IMG/VR virus record: IMGVR_UViG_3300045996_000482 | Coordinates: 1 to 39,996 of that record | DNA: 39,996 bases | Strand: one strand, 5' to 3' | Source: a virus | Shown: positions 17,413 to 23,949 of the stretch, piece after piece | How the letters are laid out: every line of letters begins with the position of its first letter | How positions within the stretch are numbered: position 1 is the first letter of the stretch | Position numbers and translations under genes: made by a program | The notes under the pieces: model-generated | What the model saw: the letters and a program-made list of their open reading frames with translations, nothing else | What the model was told of the DNA's origin: nothing | Database searches by the model: none

Positions 17413-17535
17413 CAAGAAGCGCTTGAGCTTGCCGTCCTTCATCTTGATCTGCACCCATCGCTTGATGGGCCAGGCGACCAAGAGCATGGCGAACAAGAAA
17501 AACGGCGCTGCCATCTGAACGAGAAACGTTTCCAC
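17395..17535 (-). CDS. 46-aa inner-membrane protein in the immI/sieA position
   Basis: A minus-strand gene starting at GTG 17535 with a G-rich site (GGGGGTGG) just upstream, and overlapping the end of the gp16-like gene by 18 bp. The protein has one membrane helix (MAAPFFLFAMLLVAWPI) followed by a basic tail (KRWVQIKMKDGKLKRFLL), which suggests the C-terminus stays in the cytoplasm. In P22 the immI region with sieA lies between gene 16 and tailspike gene 9 and is also read against the late genes. A role in superinfection exclusion is therefore plausible but inferred from position only. Confidence 0.65.
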   Translation of the reverse strand: METFLVQMAAPFFLFAMLLVAWPIKRWVQIKMKDGKLKRFLLFRWD

Positions 17536-17546
17536 GCCACCCCCTG

Positions 17547-17570
17547 AGCCCGCCCCGTGCGGGCTTTTTT
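17547..17570 (+). terminator. Intrinsic terminator after the ejection genes
   Basis: AGCCCGC (17547-17553), loop CCCGT, GCGGGCT (17559-17565), then six T. It ends the transcript of the ejection genes and stands only 13 bp before the tailspike ATG. Confidence 0.85.
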
Positions 17571-17583
17571 ACGCCCGTTGATT

Positions 17584-19767
17584 ATGGCCGCATACCTTCC
17601 TCTGTTCTTTGACCAGCAGTTCATGGCCAACTCTGGCTCGTTGGGGGCGCTGTACAACCTGCACACCTACGACAACGGCACGACGACGCCGAAAGCGACC
17701 TACACCGACGCCACGGGCAACGTTGCGAACGCAAACCCGATCCCGCTGAATTCTGCTGGTCGCCCGCCGAGCGCCGTCTTTCTCGGCGCCGGGTCTTACA
17801 GCTTCGAACTGAAGGACTCGGACGGGGCGCTGGTCAAGCGGTGGGATGCTGTCACTTCAGCCAATACGCAGATCATCGACTTGTCGTCCAACTTGGCCAG
17901 TCGGTCGAATGCGTCACTCGGCGGCGGGATGGTTGGTCACAGCCCGCTGCTCAACTACGTGGCCGGGACGATCGGCTATGCCGTCAACGCCCGCGGCCTC
18001 ACCGTCGCAGACTTCAAGATCGACGCCAGCGGCAACGCGCGCACCGATCAAGAGGCATTCGCCGATGCCGCCGCCTACGCCCACACGCTGATCGGCACCG
18101 CTGCGTACAACGACCGCGGGTGTGACATCCAGTTCCCGGCCGGCATCTGGGATCTGACCGGCATCTCAACCATCGCAATCACGAAAAGCGGCATCGGGGT
18201 CATTGGCCTTGGTGCGCCTCGGGCCGCGGTGCTCCGGTGCGATGGCCCGCTGTTCGACGTGGGCGACTACACCCACGCCATTCGGGTTCGCGGGGTCACC
18301 TTTGCAAACCTGACCTTCTTCAATACCGACTACGCCAACACCGACGCATGCGTCAAGCTCTACCGCACGGCCGGCACGCGATTCGACAGCGTTCAGTTCA
18401 TCAACTGGTACATCGACATTGACGCCTACCGTGCGAGCACCACGGTGCTTGAGATGGTTAACAGCGACCGGCCGAACCGCACCGTTGCTGGCCTGGCCAT
18501 GCTGCGCGCGCAGGGGTTGGATGAAACCACGTTCGCCGTGCCCAGTACCTACTCACCGGGCGGCGGCTTTCACATCGGCAGCGGCTGTGAGTTCAACGGC
18601 GCGTCAGCAACCGTCGACACCACGTATTGCTTCCTCCTGAAGAGCGTGGATGGGTTCTATACCTCGTCCGACGTGCACTGCACGGGCTACGAGAAAACGA
18701 TCGCCCTTGCGCCTGACGCCACGCCCGAGAACCGCGTGGTGGTCGATGTCAACATCGATTCGATCTATGTCGACGAGCCCAGCGCTTTTGCGGGCAGCCC
18801 GATATGCGTGTCCATCGAAGGCGCGGTAAAGCGGACCATCACCATGGCCAGCGGCGGAACTCAGTCGTCCATCTACCGCGGGATTCGGCTGAACGGAGGA
18901 CTCCTGCGCGGCGCCGATGCAGCGAAGTACGGCGTTCTGGTTCGCGTCGGAGACACGGACGGGGATTACTACAACTACACCGCCCGCGAGTTCGGCGACA
19001 TCAGCATCACCGGCGTGACCATGCGCCAGGCGGCGACGCGAGCCATTCAGGTGACCGGCGCTGGCTCTGGCGCCTACGTTGAGCCGGCAAACCTGCTCAT
19101 CACCGGATGCACGTTCTCCGAGAACAACAGCGATGGCGGCACCGGCGCCAGTGACATCAGCGTAGCGGCCGAGAACGTGATGATCACGAACAACACGTTC
19201 GCCGCAGCCGCCGCCACCGGCGCGGATTACGTCATCGATGTGGTCGCATCGGACGCGGGCGCGACGGACGATGCCAACCCCTGCGCCATCGTGGCCGGCA
19301 ACAACCTGGCCAAGTGCGGCCCGGTGGCGGACAAGTACATCCGGATCACAACCCCGGACGACGGCGCCAACACCATCGAGGAAGGCAACCTGCTGCCGGG
19401 GATGGGCAAGCGGATCGACCAGACCTACGCGGCCACCACTGTGGGCGCCACTTCGAAGGACATCTGGAGCTACGTGGTTCCAGAGGGCACCGGCGGCAAC
19501 GTGCAGGTGTTCCTGCAAGGCACCACAGAAGATGGATCGAAGCACGTCAGCTATTCATGGAGCGCGGGCTTCAGGCGCAACGCTGGCGGTACGACCCTGA
19601 GCACGGGCACCACCAATTTCACCCCCGGGACGGCGTGGGACCCGGACACGATCACGACGCCCCCCACGGCAACGCGCGCCACCAACACGCTGAAGGTGAC
19701 CGTGACGGGAGAAGCTGCGGAGACCTACTACTGGACGGCACGCATCGCGGCTGACTTCTCGCGGTGA
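17584..19767 (+). CDS. Tailspike / tail fibre with head-binding N-terminus and beta-helix
   Basis: A 727-aa protein (P22 gp9 is 667 aa). Residues 1-105 match the common podovirus fibre N-terminus (LFFDQQFMANSGSLGALYN, then YDNGTTTPKATYTDATG and NPIPLNSAGRPPSAVFLGAG). From about residue 135 a beta-helix follows (DQEAFADAAAYAH, then GCDIQFPAGIWDLTG, RVRGVTFANLTFFN), like pectate-lyase-type spikes. The C-terminal part (about 620-727) is beta-rich. It is the probable receptor-binding polysaccharide depolymerase. No Shine-Dalgarno is visible between the terminator and the start. Confidence 0.85.
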   Translation: MAAYLPLFFDQQFMANSGSLGALYNLHTYDNGTTTPKATYTDATGNVANANPIPLNSAGRPPSAVFLGAGSYSFELKDSDGALVKRWDAVTSANTQIIDLSSNLASRSNASLGGGMVGHSPLLNYVAGTIGYAVNARGLTVADFKIDASGNARTDQEAFADAAAYAHTLIGTAAYNDRGCDIQFPAGIWDLTGISTIAITKSGIGVIGLGAPRAAVLRCDGPLFDVGDYTHAIRVRGVTFANLTFFNTDYANTDACVKLYRTAGTRFDSVQFINWYIDIDAYRASTTVLEMVNSDRPNRTVAGLAMLRAQGLDETTFAVPSTYSPGGGFHIGSGCEFNGASATVDTTYCFLLKSVDGFYTSSDVHCTGYEKTIALAPDATPENRVVVDVNIDSIYVDEPSAFAGSPICVSIEGAVKRTITMASGGTQSSIYRGIRLNGGLLRGADAAKYGVLVRVGDTDGDYYNYTAREFGDISITGVTMRQAATRAIQVTGAGSGAYVEPANLLITGCTFSENNSDGGTGASDISVAAENVMITNNTFAAAAATGADYVIDVVASDAGATDDANPCAIVAGNNLAKCGPVADKYIRITTPDDGANTIEEGNLLPGMGKRIDQTYAATTVGATSKDIWSYVVPEGTGGNVQVFLQGTTEDGSKHVSYSWSAGFRRNAGGTTLSTGTTNFTPGTAWDPDTITTPPTATRATNTLKVTVTGEAAETYYWTARIAADFSR

Positions 19768-19772
19768 CCGGC

Positions 19773-20180
19773 ATGACTGACCGCCGCCACGGATACGACC
19801 CCGAATACAACGGCCCAGAGCGGCGCAACCACGCGCAGCGCATCAAGGTGCTGGAAGCGTCGACCAACGTCCTCACCGATCAAACCGCAGAGCTGGCTGT
19901 GGCGCTCGGCGCCATCGACTCAAGGTTGCAAAGAGGTGTCGCGGCAGGCATGCGCGAGGTGCTGGCCGATGACAAGCTGCTTGACGACCTGTTAGAGCGC
20001 CTGCGCGGCCGGCTGGTGCAGGGCGCCGCCGAGCACACAGGCCGGTGGCTGCTCGGGACGATGAAGGCGTTCTTCTCTCGATGGCTGGTCATCGGCGCCA
20101 TCGTGGTGATGGTGGCCCAGTACGTCGGCATTGCGCCCGCGAAGGTGGTGGCCGGGTGGCTGACTGGGGGCACCAAGTGA
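19773..20180 (+). CDS. Membrane-anchored lysis-cassette protein (putative)
   Basis: A 135-aa protein: hydrophilic N-terminus (DRRHGYDPEYNGPERRN), a helical central part that may form a coiled coil, and one C-terminal membrane segment (WLVIGAIVVMVAQYVGIAP). The layout resembles XhlA-type or antiholin-like proteins. It lies directly before the probable holin and endolysin. A GTG at 19764 is an alternative start. The stop overlaps the next GTG start. Confidence 0.7.
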   Translation: MTDRRHGYDPEYNGPERRNHAQRIKVLEASTNVLTDQTAELAVALGAIDSRLQRGVAAGMREVLADDKLLDDLLERLRGRLVQGAAEHTGRWLLGTMKAFFSRWLVIGAIVVMVAQYVGIAPAKVVAGWLTGGTK

Positions 20181-20386
20181 GGCTCATTCCGAACTGGCGC
20201 CGCGCTTGGCGCATGTTCAGCGTGCAGGCCATGGCGCTTGCTGGTGCCATCCAAGGCGCTTGGCCGATGGTGCCAGAGGACATGAAAGCCACCCTGCCGC
20301 CGACGCTCGTGCACTGGGTGTCCGTGGTTCTGCTCGTGGCCGGCATCGTCGGCCGCATGGTCGCTCAACCGAAGGTCAAAGCATGA
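20177..20386 (+). CDS. Holin (putative)
   Basis: A 69-aa protein starting at GTG within GTGA. Two hydrophobic segments are visible (MFSVQAMALAGAIQGAWPMV and LVHWVSVVLLVAGIVGRMV) around a Pro-rich turn, with a basic N-terminus (RLIPNWRRAWR) and a basic tail. Small two-helix proteins of this kind directly before an endolysin are common phage holins. It would permeabilise the inner membrane at lysis time. Confidence 0.75.
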   Translation: MRLIPNWRRAWRMFSVQAMALAGAIQGAWPMVPEDMKATLPPTLVHWVSVVLLVAGIVGRMVAQPKVKA

Positions 20387-20826
20387 CCACGTACCTCAGT
20401 CCCCATTTCACGCTCGATGAGCTGACCCACAGCCAGAAGGCGGTTCGGCTCGGTTTGGACAACAGGCCCCCTCCTGACGTGCTGGAGAACTTGCGCAAGC
20501 TGGCCCAACTGCTGGAGGCTGTGCGCACCCACATCGGTCGCCCCATTCTCATCAGCAGCGGCTACCGCTCACGCGCGGTGAACGACGCCGTGGGCGGCGC
20601 GGTGACCAGCCAGCATCTGCGCGGCCAGGCTGCTGACTTCATCGCCCCAGGCTTCGGCAAGCCCGTGACCATCGTGAGCCACCTGATGGATGCGCCGATT
20701 GAGTTCGACCAACTCATCAATGAAGGTGGCTGGGTCCACATCTCGTGGTCGCCCAAGCCGCGGCGCCAGGTGCTGACGGCGCACTTCAGCGCGTCCGGCG
20801 TGACATACACCCCGGGGGTGTCGTGA
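20383..20826 (+). CDS. Endolysin, peptidase M15 family
   Basis: A 147-aa protein with the M15A zinc-peptidase signature: S-Q-H-L-R-G-Q-A-A-D (His and Asp ligands, about residues 73-82) and a third His in GWVHISW near residue 123; SSGYRSRAVN is also typical. It would cleave peptidoglycan cross-links (D,D-carboxypeptidase/L-Ala-D-Glu type). There is no signal peptide, so export depends on the holin. ATGA overlap with the holin gene. Confidence 0.88.
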   Translation: MTTYLSPHFTLDELTHSQKAVRLGLDNRPPPDVLENLRKLAQLLEAVRTHIGRPILISSGYRSRAVNDAVGGAVTSQHLRGQAADFIAPGFGKPVTIVSHLMDAPIEFDQLINEGGWVHISWSPKPRRQVLTAHFSASGVTYTPGVS

Positions 20827-21236
20827 TCTACGCTGCCATCGGCGGGCTGCTCTTGTGGGCAGCCAGCCTGGCTGGCACAGCCTGGTGGTTCTACGACGCA
20901 GGCCAGGACAAATGCGAGGCCGCACAGGCGCGCGATGACCGTGTGGCCGCTGTCGCTACGGAAGCCGCGGCGAGCGCCGCAGCCGCCGCCATCGCCAAGG
21001 TCAAGGTGGTCAATCGGACGATTCAACAGGAGGTGCAGCGTGAAGTCAGCGAGCGTGTGGTTTACCGTGACTGCCAGCATTCTCCTGGCCAGTTGCAGCT
21101 CATCAATGCCGCGCTCGCAGGCGCCAAGCCCGAGCCCGCTGGTCGTGGCTTCGTGCCCCGAGCTGACGCCCTTGGCCGATCCGAGCTTCGGGGCGACAAC
21201 CCTGAAGCTGGTGGAAGTGGCGGGGCAGTACCTTGA
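20823..21236 (+). CDS. Rz-like inner-membrane spanin
   Basis: A 137-aa protein starting at GTG within GTGA. An N-terminal membrane anchor (IYAAIGGLLLWAASLAGTAW) is followed by an Ala-rich helix, then IQQEVQREVSERVVYRDCQH and LINAALAG, a pattern seen in many phage Rz-like proteins. It would span the periplasm with its nested partner to fuse the membranes. The partner is encoded inside its 3' part in another frame. Confidence 0.8.
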   Translation: MIYAAIGGLLLWAASLAGTAWWFYDAGQDKCEAAQARDDRVAAVATEAAASAAAAAIAKVKVVNRTIQQEVQREVSERVVYRDCQHSPGQLQLINAALAGAKPEPAGRGFVPRADALGRSELRGDNPEAGGSGGAVP

Positions 21237-21300
21237 ATGCCGCACCGCGGCGCTCGCGGGCCCGCGCGGCGGCCTCGACGGCGGAAGGCTCGACCACTGA
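21040..21300 (+). CDS. Rz1-like outer-membrane spanin lipoprotein (nested)
   Basis: An 86-aa protein encoded in another frame inside the i-spanin gene. GTG 21040 is preceded by a very strong AGGAGGTG (21028-21035). The N-terminus (VKSASVWFTVTASILLASC) is a lipoprotein signal with lipobox L-A-S-C, Cys at residue 18, followed by a Ser/Pro-rich stretch. It extends 64 bp beyond the i-spanin stop and overlaps the next gene. This overlapping layout is classical for Rz/Rz1 pairs. Confidence 0.85.
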   Translation: MKSASVWFTVTASILLASCSSSMPRSQAPSPSPLVVASCPELTPLADPSFGATTLKLVEVAGQYLECRTAALAGPRGGLDGGRLDH

Positions 21301-21484
21301 GCATTACCGCACGGCGCTGCGCAAGGGCTGGCGCCTCACGGAATGCGAACTTGAGAACGCCTGGGCCGCAGCAAAGATCGTGTGGTCAACCCAGGGCCTG
21401 GAGGGTGGCTCGGAGCGCTACTACGCGCTGGCGCGGATCCTCGAAGACCGCTTGATGGAGAAGTGGCGGCTGCGGCACACGTAG
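21233..21484 (+). CDS. Hypothetical protein at the end of the lysis cassette
   Basis: An 83-aa protein starting at TTG overlapping the i-spanin stop (TTGA). The basic N-terminus overlaps the o-spanin tail in another frame; the core looks folded (HYRTALRKGWRLTECELENA, then IVWSTQGLEGG, ALARILEDRLMEKWR). No recognised domain. Last gene of the rightward late operon before the att region. Confidence 0.65.
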   Translation: MNAAPRRSRARAAASTAEGSTTEHYRTALRKGWRLTECELENAWAAAKIVWSTQGLEGGSERYYALARILEDRLMEKWRLRHT

Positions 21485-21818
21485 GGTGAGGGCGGCCGGT
21501 GCTGAATTCCGGCATTTGGCGTGCACTCCACACCGGCATCCTTCGATGGAACAAGGGCCAGAACATCCAGGCGGTCTTTCTCCGCAGCCCTTCTCAGTCC
21601 GGTCGCGCATCAGCCTGCGCATTCACCCTCACGGCTGCGGCCCGGCACGGGGCTCCGGCTATCCCGGCTGTTGTTGCAGTGAGCGCAAACGAGCCGCATG
21701 CGTGAGGGTGTGGCGCACTGTCGTTTGTGTCTGCTATCCGCCAGGAAGTCCCCGAGGGGGCTTGTCGCTGACTGACCTTGCGCCAACGCCCCAATTCTCA
21801 AGCCGCCGCCCTGCGGGG
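21485..21818. other. Gene-poor stretch with an 18-bp inverted repeat
   Basis: No convincing gene. Left arm CACCCTCACGGCTGCGGC (21624-21641) pairs with right arm GCCGCATGCGTGAGGGTG (21693-21710), 16 of 18 bp, enclosing a 51-nt loop. Short ORFs in several frames cross it: plus 21499-21705 from GTG, and minus 21610-21822 from a TTG that overlaps the stop of the Cys-rich gene. None looks clearly protein-like. It may encode a structured RNA, or hold integrase/IHF sites left of attP. Confidence 0.5.
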
Positions 21819-21832
21819 TCAAGAGTCTTTAC
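21818..21832 (-). repeat. Partial third copy of the terminal repeat
   Basis: Read on the minus strand, GTAAAGACTCTTGAC matches 15 bases of the 20-bp repeat found at 17 and 39844. It again encodes K-D-S-stop at the end of a gene. TTGACC followed 17 bp later by GAGAAT could be a weak leftward promoter. Confidence 0.7.
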
Positions 21833-22043
21833 CCAGCCGCTCCAGCGTCAGCACCTCATCATCACACCCCGGCTCGCGTTCCCAGCACGAGCACCCATGC
21901 TCAGGCTGCGACCTGACCCGCACGCAGCCAGGGTGCGAACACCGCGCGCTGATGCCGTCCGGCGACATGCCAGCGAATGAGCGGCACGTCCAGCAGGGGT
22001 GGTCGGCTTCGGAGACGGATTGCGCGTACACCTGGGGAAGCAT
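21819..22043 (-). CDS. Small Cys-rich protein next to attP
   Basis: A 74-aa protein if read from ATG 22043. It has a cysteine pattern C-W-T-C, C-S-H-P-G-C, G-C-S-C-W-E-R-E-P-G-C-D-D, which resembles small phage proteins with possible zinc binding. It is on the opposite strand to the lysis genes. An upstream GGAGG (around 22081) is too far from ATG 22043, and a GTG at codon 5 is another possible start. It ends in L-G-K-D-S. Between lysis genes and attP is a common place for accessory genes. Confidence 0.6.
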   Translation of the reverse strand: MLPQVYAQSVSEADHPCWTCRSFAGMSPDGISARCSHPGCVRVRSQPEHGCSCWEREPGCDDEVLTLERLGKDS

Positions 22044-22065
22044 ACAGCCATGCCGAAACCTTGTT

Positions 22066-22086
22066 TGTGCGGGGATTTCCTCCAAA
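22066..22086 (+). repeat. 21-bp direct repeat left of the att core
   Basis: TGTGCGGGGATTTCCTCCAAA. It matches 19 of 21 bases of the copy at 22233-22253. The two copies bracket the att core and may be arm-type integrase sites. A perfect 12-bp palindrome, CCACGCGCGTGG, lies nearby at 22107-22118. Confidence 0.7.
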
Positions 22087-22170
22087 GACTGCGCGTTTCA
22101 GGGCTTCCACGCGCGTGGCGCGAAGGCTATTTACCTATGACGCGCTGAGTGCGTAGAGCGCAGTATCTGA

Positions 22171-22230
22171 TTCGAAATCCGGCATACGGGTCCTCCCGTA
22201 TCGGGGGTTCGAATCCCCCCCTTTCCGCCA
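22171..22230 (+). other. attP core: 3' part of tRNA-Ser(CGA)
   Basis: From the anticodon loop (TTCGAAA, anticodon CGA at 22173-22175) onward the sequence matches a bacterial serine tRNA: 3' anticodon stem ATCCGG, long variable arm (TACGGG-TCCT-CCCGTA), T arm (GGGGG-TTCGAAT-CCCCC), acceptor end and CCA. The 5' half is absent; the bases before it (CAGTATCTGA) do not form the D arm. Integration would restore the host tRNA gene. Phage genes on both sides show that this is attP rather than attL or attR. Confidence 0.8.
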
Positions 22231-22232
22231 AG

Positions 22233-22253
22233 TGTGCGGGACTTTCCTCCAAA
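22233..22253 (+). repeat. 21-bp direct repeat right of the att core
   Basis: TGTGCGGGACTTTCCTCCAAA, the partner of 22066-22086, lying between the att core and the integrase stop codon. A candidate arm-type site. Confidence 0.7.
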
Positions 22254-22257
22254 AAGG

Positions 22258-23229
22258 TCAGGCCCGCGTCCGTCCGATATTCGCAACCGCCTCGGCGAGT
22301 TTGCCAGCCGTGAGGTGCGAATATCGCTCGGTGCTTCGTGAGTCACGATGCCCGAGCACCTTCCCAACCACGAACAGGTCAACCCCTGCGTTGACCATCT
22401 CCGACGCGGCCGAGTGCCGCAGGTCGTGGAAGTGGAAGTCATTCAGCCCGACCTCGGCCCTTGCGCGCTCCCAGGCTCGCTGAATGGTGATCTTGGGGCT
22501 GGCCAGGGGCAGCCGGGGCATCAGGTGCCGGATCTTGGGGTGTGCCGGAATGGCGCGCCTGTCGCCGTTCTTGGTGTCGTGCAGCACCAGCAGGTCGCCT
22601 TCCGGCTTCACCTTCAGCAGCTCGCCAAGGCGCATGCCAGTGTAGAACGCCACCCGAATGGCGATCTGCGTTTCCCAGTGCGTGCAGGCGCGGCAGGCTT
22701 GCAGCATCTGCTGGCGGGTCAGGTAGGTGTGGCGCTCGTTGCGCACGGTCGGCAGCACCATCTTGGCTGTCGGGTCGCTGGCGCAGAGCCCGTGCCGCTT
22801 CCAGCCCCAGCGGCAGGCCGCCTTCAGCAGGGCCAGCCGGTTGCGGATCGTCGCATCGCTCAGCACCTTGCCTTTTCGCTGACCATCGCGCGCCGCGGCC
22901 ACCTCTCTGGCCACTGCCGGCAACTCCGACAGCGGCTTGCCTTCGTAGGCCCAGCGAATCTCGTTCAGGTGCTGCTCGGCCGACTTCAAACTCTTCAGGT
23001 GCTGCTTGTCCATGAGATACAGCAGCACGGCCTTGTCGATCAGGCTGTCTGACCTTCCACCAGTCGCAACTTCGACGAGGCGGCCTGTTTCCCGCTGGTC
23101 GTATTCCTCGGCTTTTGCTTTAGTCCAGCCTTTTGGAAGTAGGCGGCTAAGTCGGTGTCGACGTGCCGCAATGAAACGGTCGAACTCGAAGCGCCAGCGC
23201 TTGTTTCGGGTATCCCAGCGGATCGACAT
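22258..23229 (-). CDS. int: Tyrosine-recombinase integrase
   Basis: A 323-aa protein. The N-terminus (MSIRWDTRNKRWRFEFDRF) looks like an arm-binding part, and a core-binding domain covers about 65-150. Catalytic residues are visible: Arg in TGMRLGELLKV, H-D-L-R-H in FHFHDLRHSAASEM, Gly-His in KVLGHRD, and Tyr in STERYSHL. It recombines attP with the host tRNA-Ser gene; the att core lies 28 bp past its stop. Its first 190 bp overlap the excisionase gene in another frame. Confidence 0.93.
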   Translation of the reverse strand: MSIRWDTRNKRWRFEFDRFIAARRHRLSRLLPKGWTKAKAEEYDQRETGRLVEVATGGRSDSLIDKAVLLYLMDKQHLKSLKSAEQHLNEIRWAYEGKPLSELPAVAREVAAARDGQRKGKVLSDATIRNRLALLKAACRWGWKRHGLCASDPTAKMVLPTVRNERHTYLTRQQMLQACRACTHWETQIAIRVAFYTGMRLGELLKVKPEGDLLVLHDTKNGDRRAIPAHPKIRHLMPRLPLASPKITIQRAWERARAEVGLNDFHFHDLRHSAASEMVNAGVDLFVVGKVLGHRDSRSTERYSHLTAGKLAEAVANIGRTRA

Positions 23230-23375
23230 GAGATGAGGTAGGTTTGAACGTCTGCGGGATCGAAGCGTACAGCACGCCCGATCCGGTACCCGGCCAGACG
23301 GCCGGCATGGAAGAGGTCATAGACCATGCGGGCGCTGACGCCTAGAAGCTTGGCTGCCTCTGCTGCGGAGATCAT
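23040..23375 (-). CDS. Excisionase-like MerR-type HTH protein
   Basis: A 111-aa protein. Residues 1-50 (MISAAEAAKLLGVSARMVYD, then LFHAGRLAGYRIGRAVRF) are a winged HTH of the excisionase/AlpA type. The tail (STVSLRHVDTDLAAYFQKAG) resembles the C-terminal extension of related phage excisionases and is encoded in the region shared with int (190-bp overlap, different frame). AAGGAG precedes ATG 23375. It would direct excision with the integrase. Confidence 0.82.
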   Translation of the reverse strand: MISAAEAAKLLGVSARMVYDLFHAGRLAGYRIGRAVRFDPADVQTYLISCRSAGIPETSAGASSSTVSLRHVDTDLAAYFQKAGLKQKPRNTTSGKQAASSKLRLVEGQTA

Positions 23376-23704
23376 CGCCCCTCTCCTTGATCTGGCAGTC
23401 CCCAATCACCATCCTCGGCGAAGACCTCGCCAGTCGACTGGTCGATCATGCGCGCAGAAAACAGCGTATCGCCGCATGCAACTTCGAGATCGTCTTGCCC
23501 GTACTCGTCGGCAAAGAGAAATTGCCGATTGCAGTCGCATGCGAAGTTGTTCTCGAACCAGTTGAAGGCGATCAGCTTGGCATCGACCAACAGTGGCTCG
23601 GTGAAGTCCGTTTCCACATGCTCCGGCGCATTAATGCCGCGAACCTCACCGGTGCGGTTCTCGCGCAGCAGGATGGTGAAGAGGCGCAAGGGCGCGTCGG
23701 TCAT
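23372..23704 (-). CDS. Hypothetical 110-aa protein
   Basis: A soluble acidic protein (MTDAPLRLFTILLRENRTGE, then VDAKLIAFNWFENNFACDCN, QFLFADEYGQDDLEV). No signal peptide or membrane segment. ATGA overlaps on both sides, and the AAGGAGAGACGCC region gives a good ribosome site. Of unknown function, in the leftward accessory operon. Confidence 0.7.
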   Translation of the reverse strand: MTDAPLRLFTILLRENRTGEVRGINAPEHVETDFTEPLLVDAKLIAFNWFENNFACDCNRQFLFADEYGQDDLEVACGDTLFSARMIDQSTGEVFAEDGDWGLPDQGEGR

Positions 23705-23949
23705 GGCGTCTCTCCTTGATCTGGTGCTGGGGATGGATGGGATGGGTACACCGCGAACACCGCGCGATCAAGAGCCTCGCGCAAGTCCATCAGGGCTTCG
23801 GTGTGGTCGGCCCCTGCGGCAATCTTCCGGGTCAGTGCCCTTGCGGCGTCGTAGACCTTGCGAAGGCTCTTGATTTCGCGGCTGACCTTGCGCAACTCGC
23901 TGCGCCATTGGTACGCAGTGTCGCGGGCTTGCGCGTACTTCGTGCCCAT
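23701..23949 (-). CDS. Hypothetical helical protein
   Basis: An 82-aa strongly helical basic protein (KYAQARDTAYQWRSELRKVS, then IKSLRKVYDAARALTRKIAA). GGAAGGAGC stands before ATG 23949, which overlaps the stop of the upstream gene. Likely a small coiled-coil protein; function unknown. Confidence 0.65.
   Translation of the reverse strand: MGTKYAQARDTAYQWRSELRKVSREIKSLRKVYDAARALTRKIAAGADHTEALMDLREALDRAVFAVYPSHPSPAPDQGETP

Noticed and set aside
21499-21705. 68-aa plus-strand ORF in the lysis-att gap
   Set aside because: GTG start and the inverted repeat runs through it; composition gives no support for a protein.
22131-22230. A complete tRNA-Ser gene
   Set aside because: Only the 3' part from the anticodon loop is present; the upstream bases do not form D or acceptor stems, so it is an att core.
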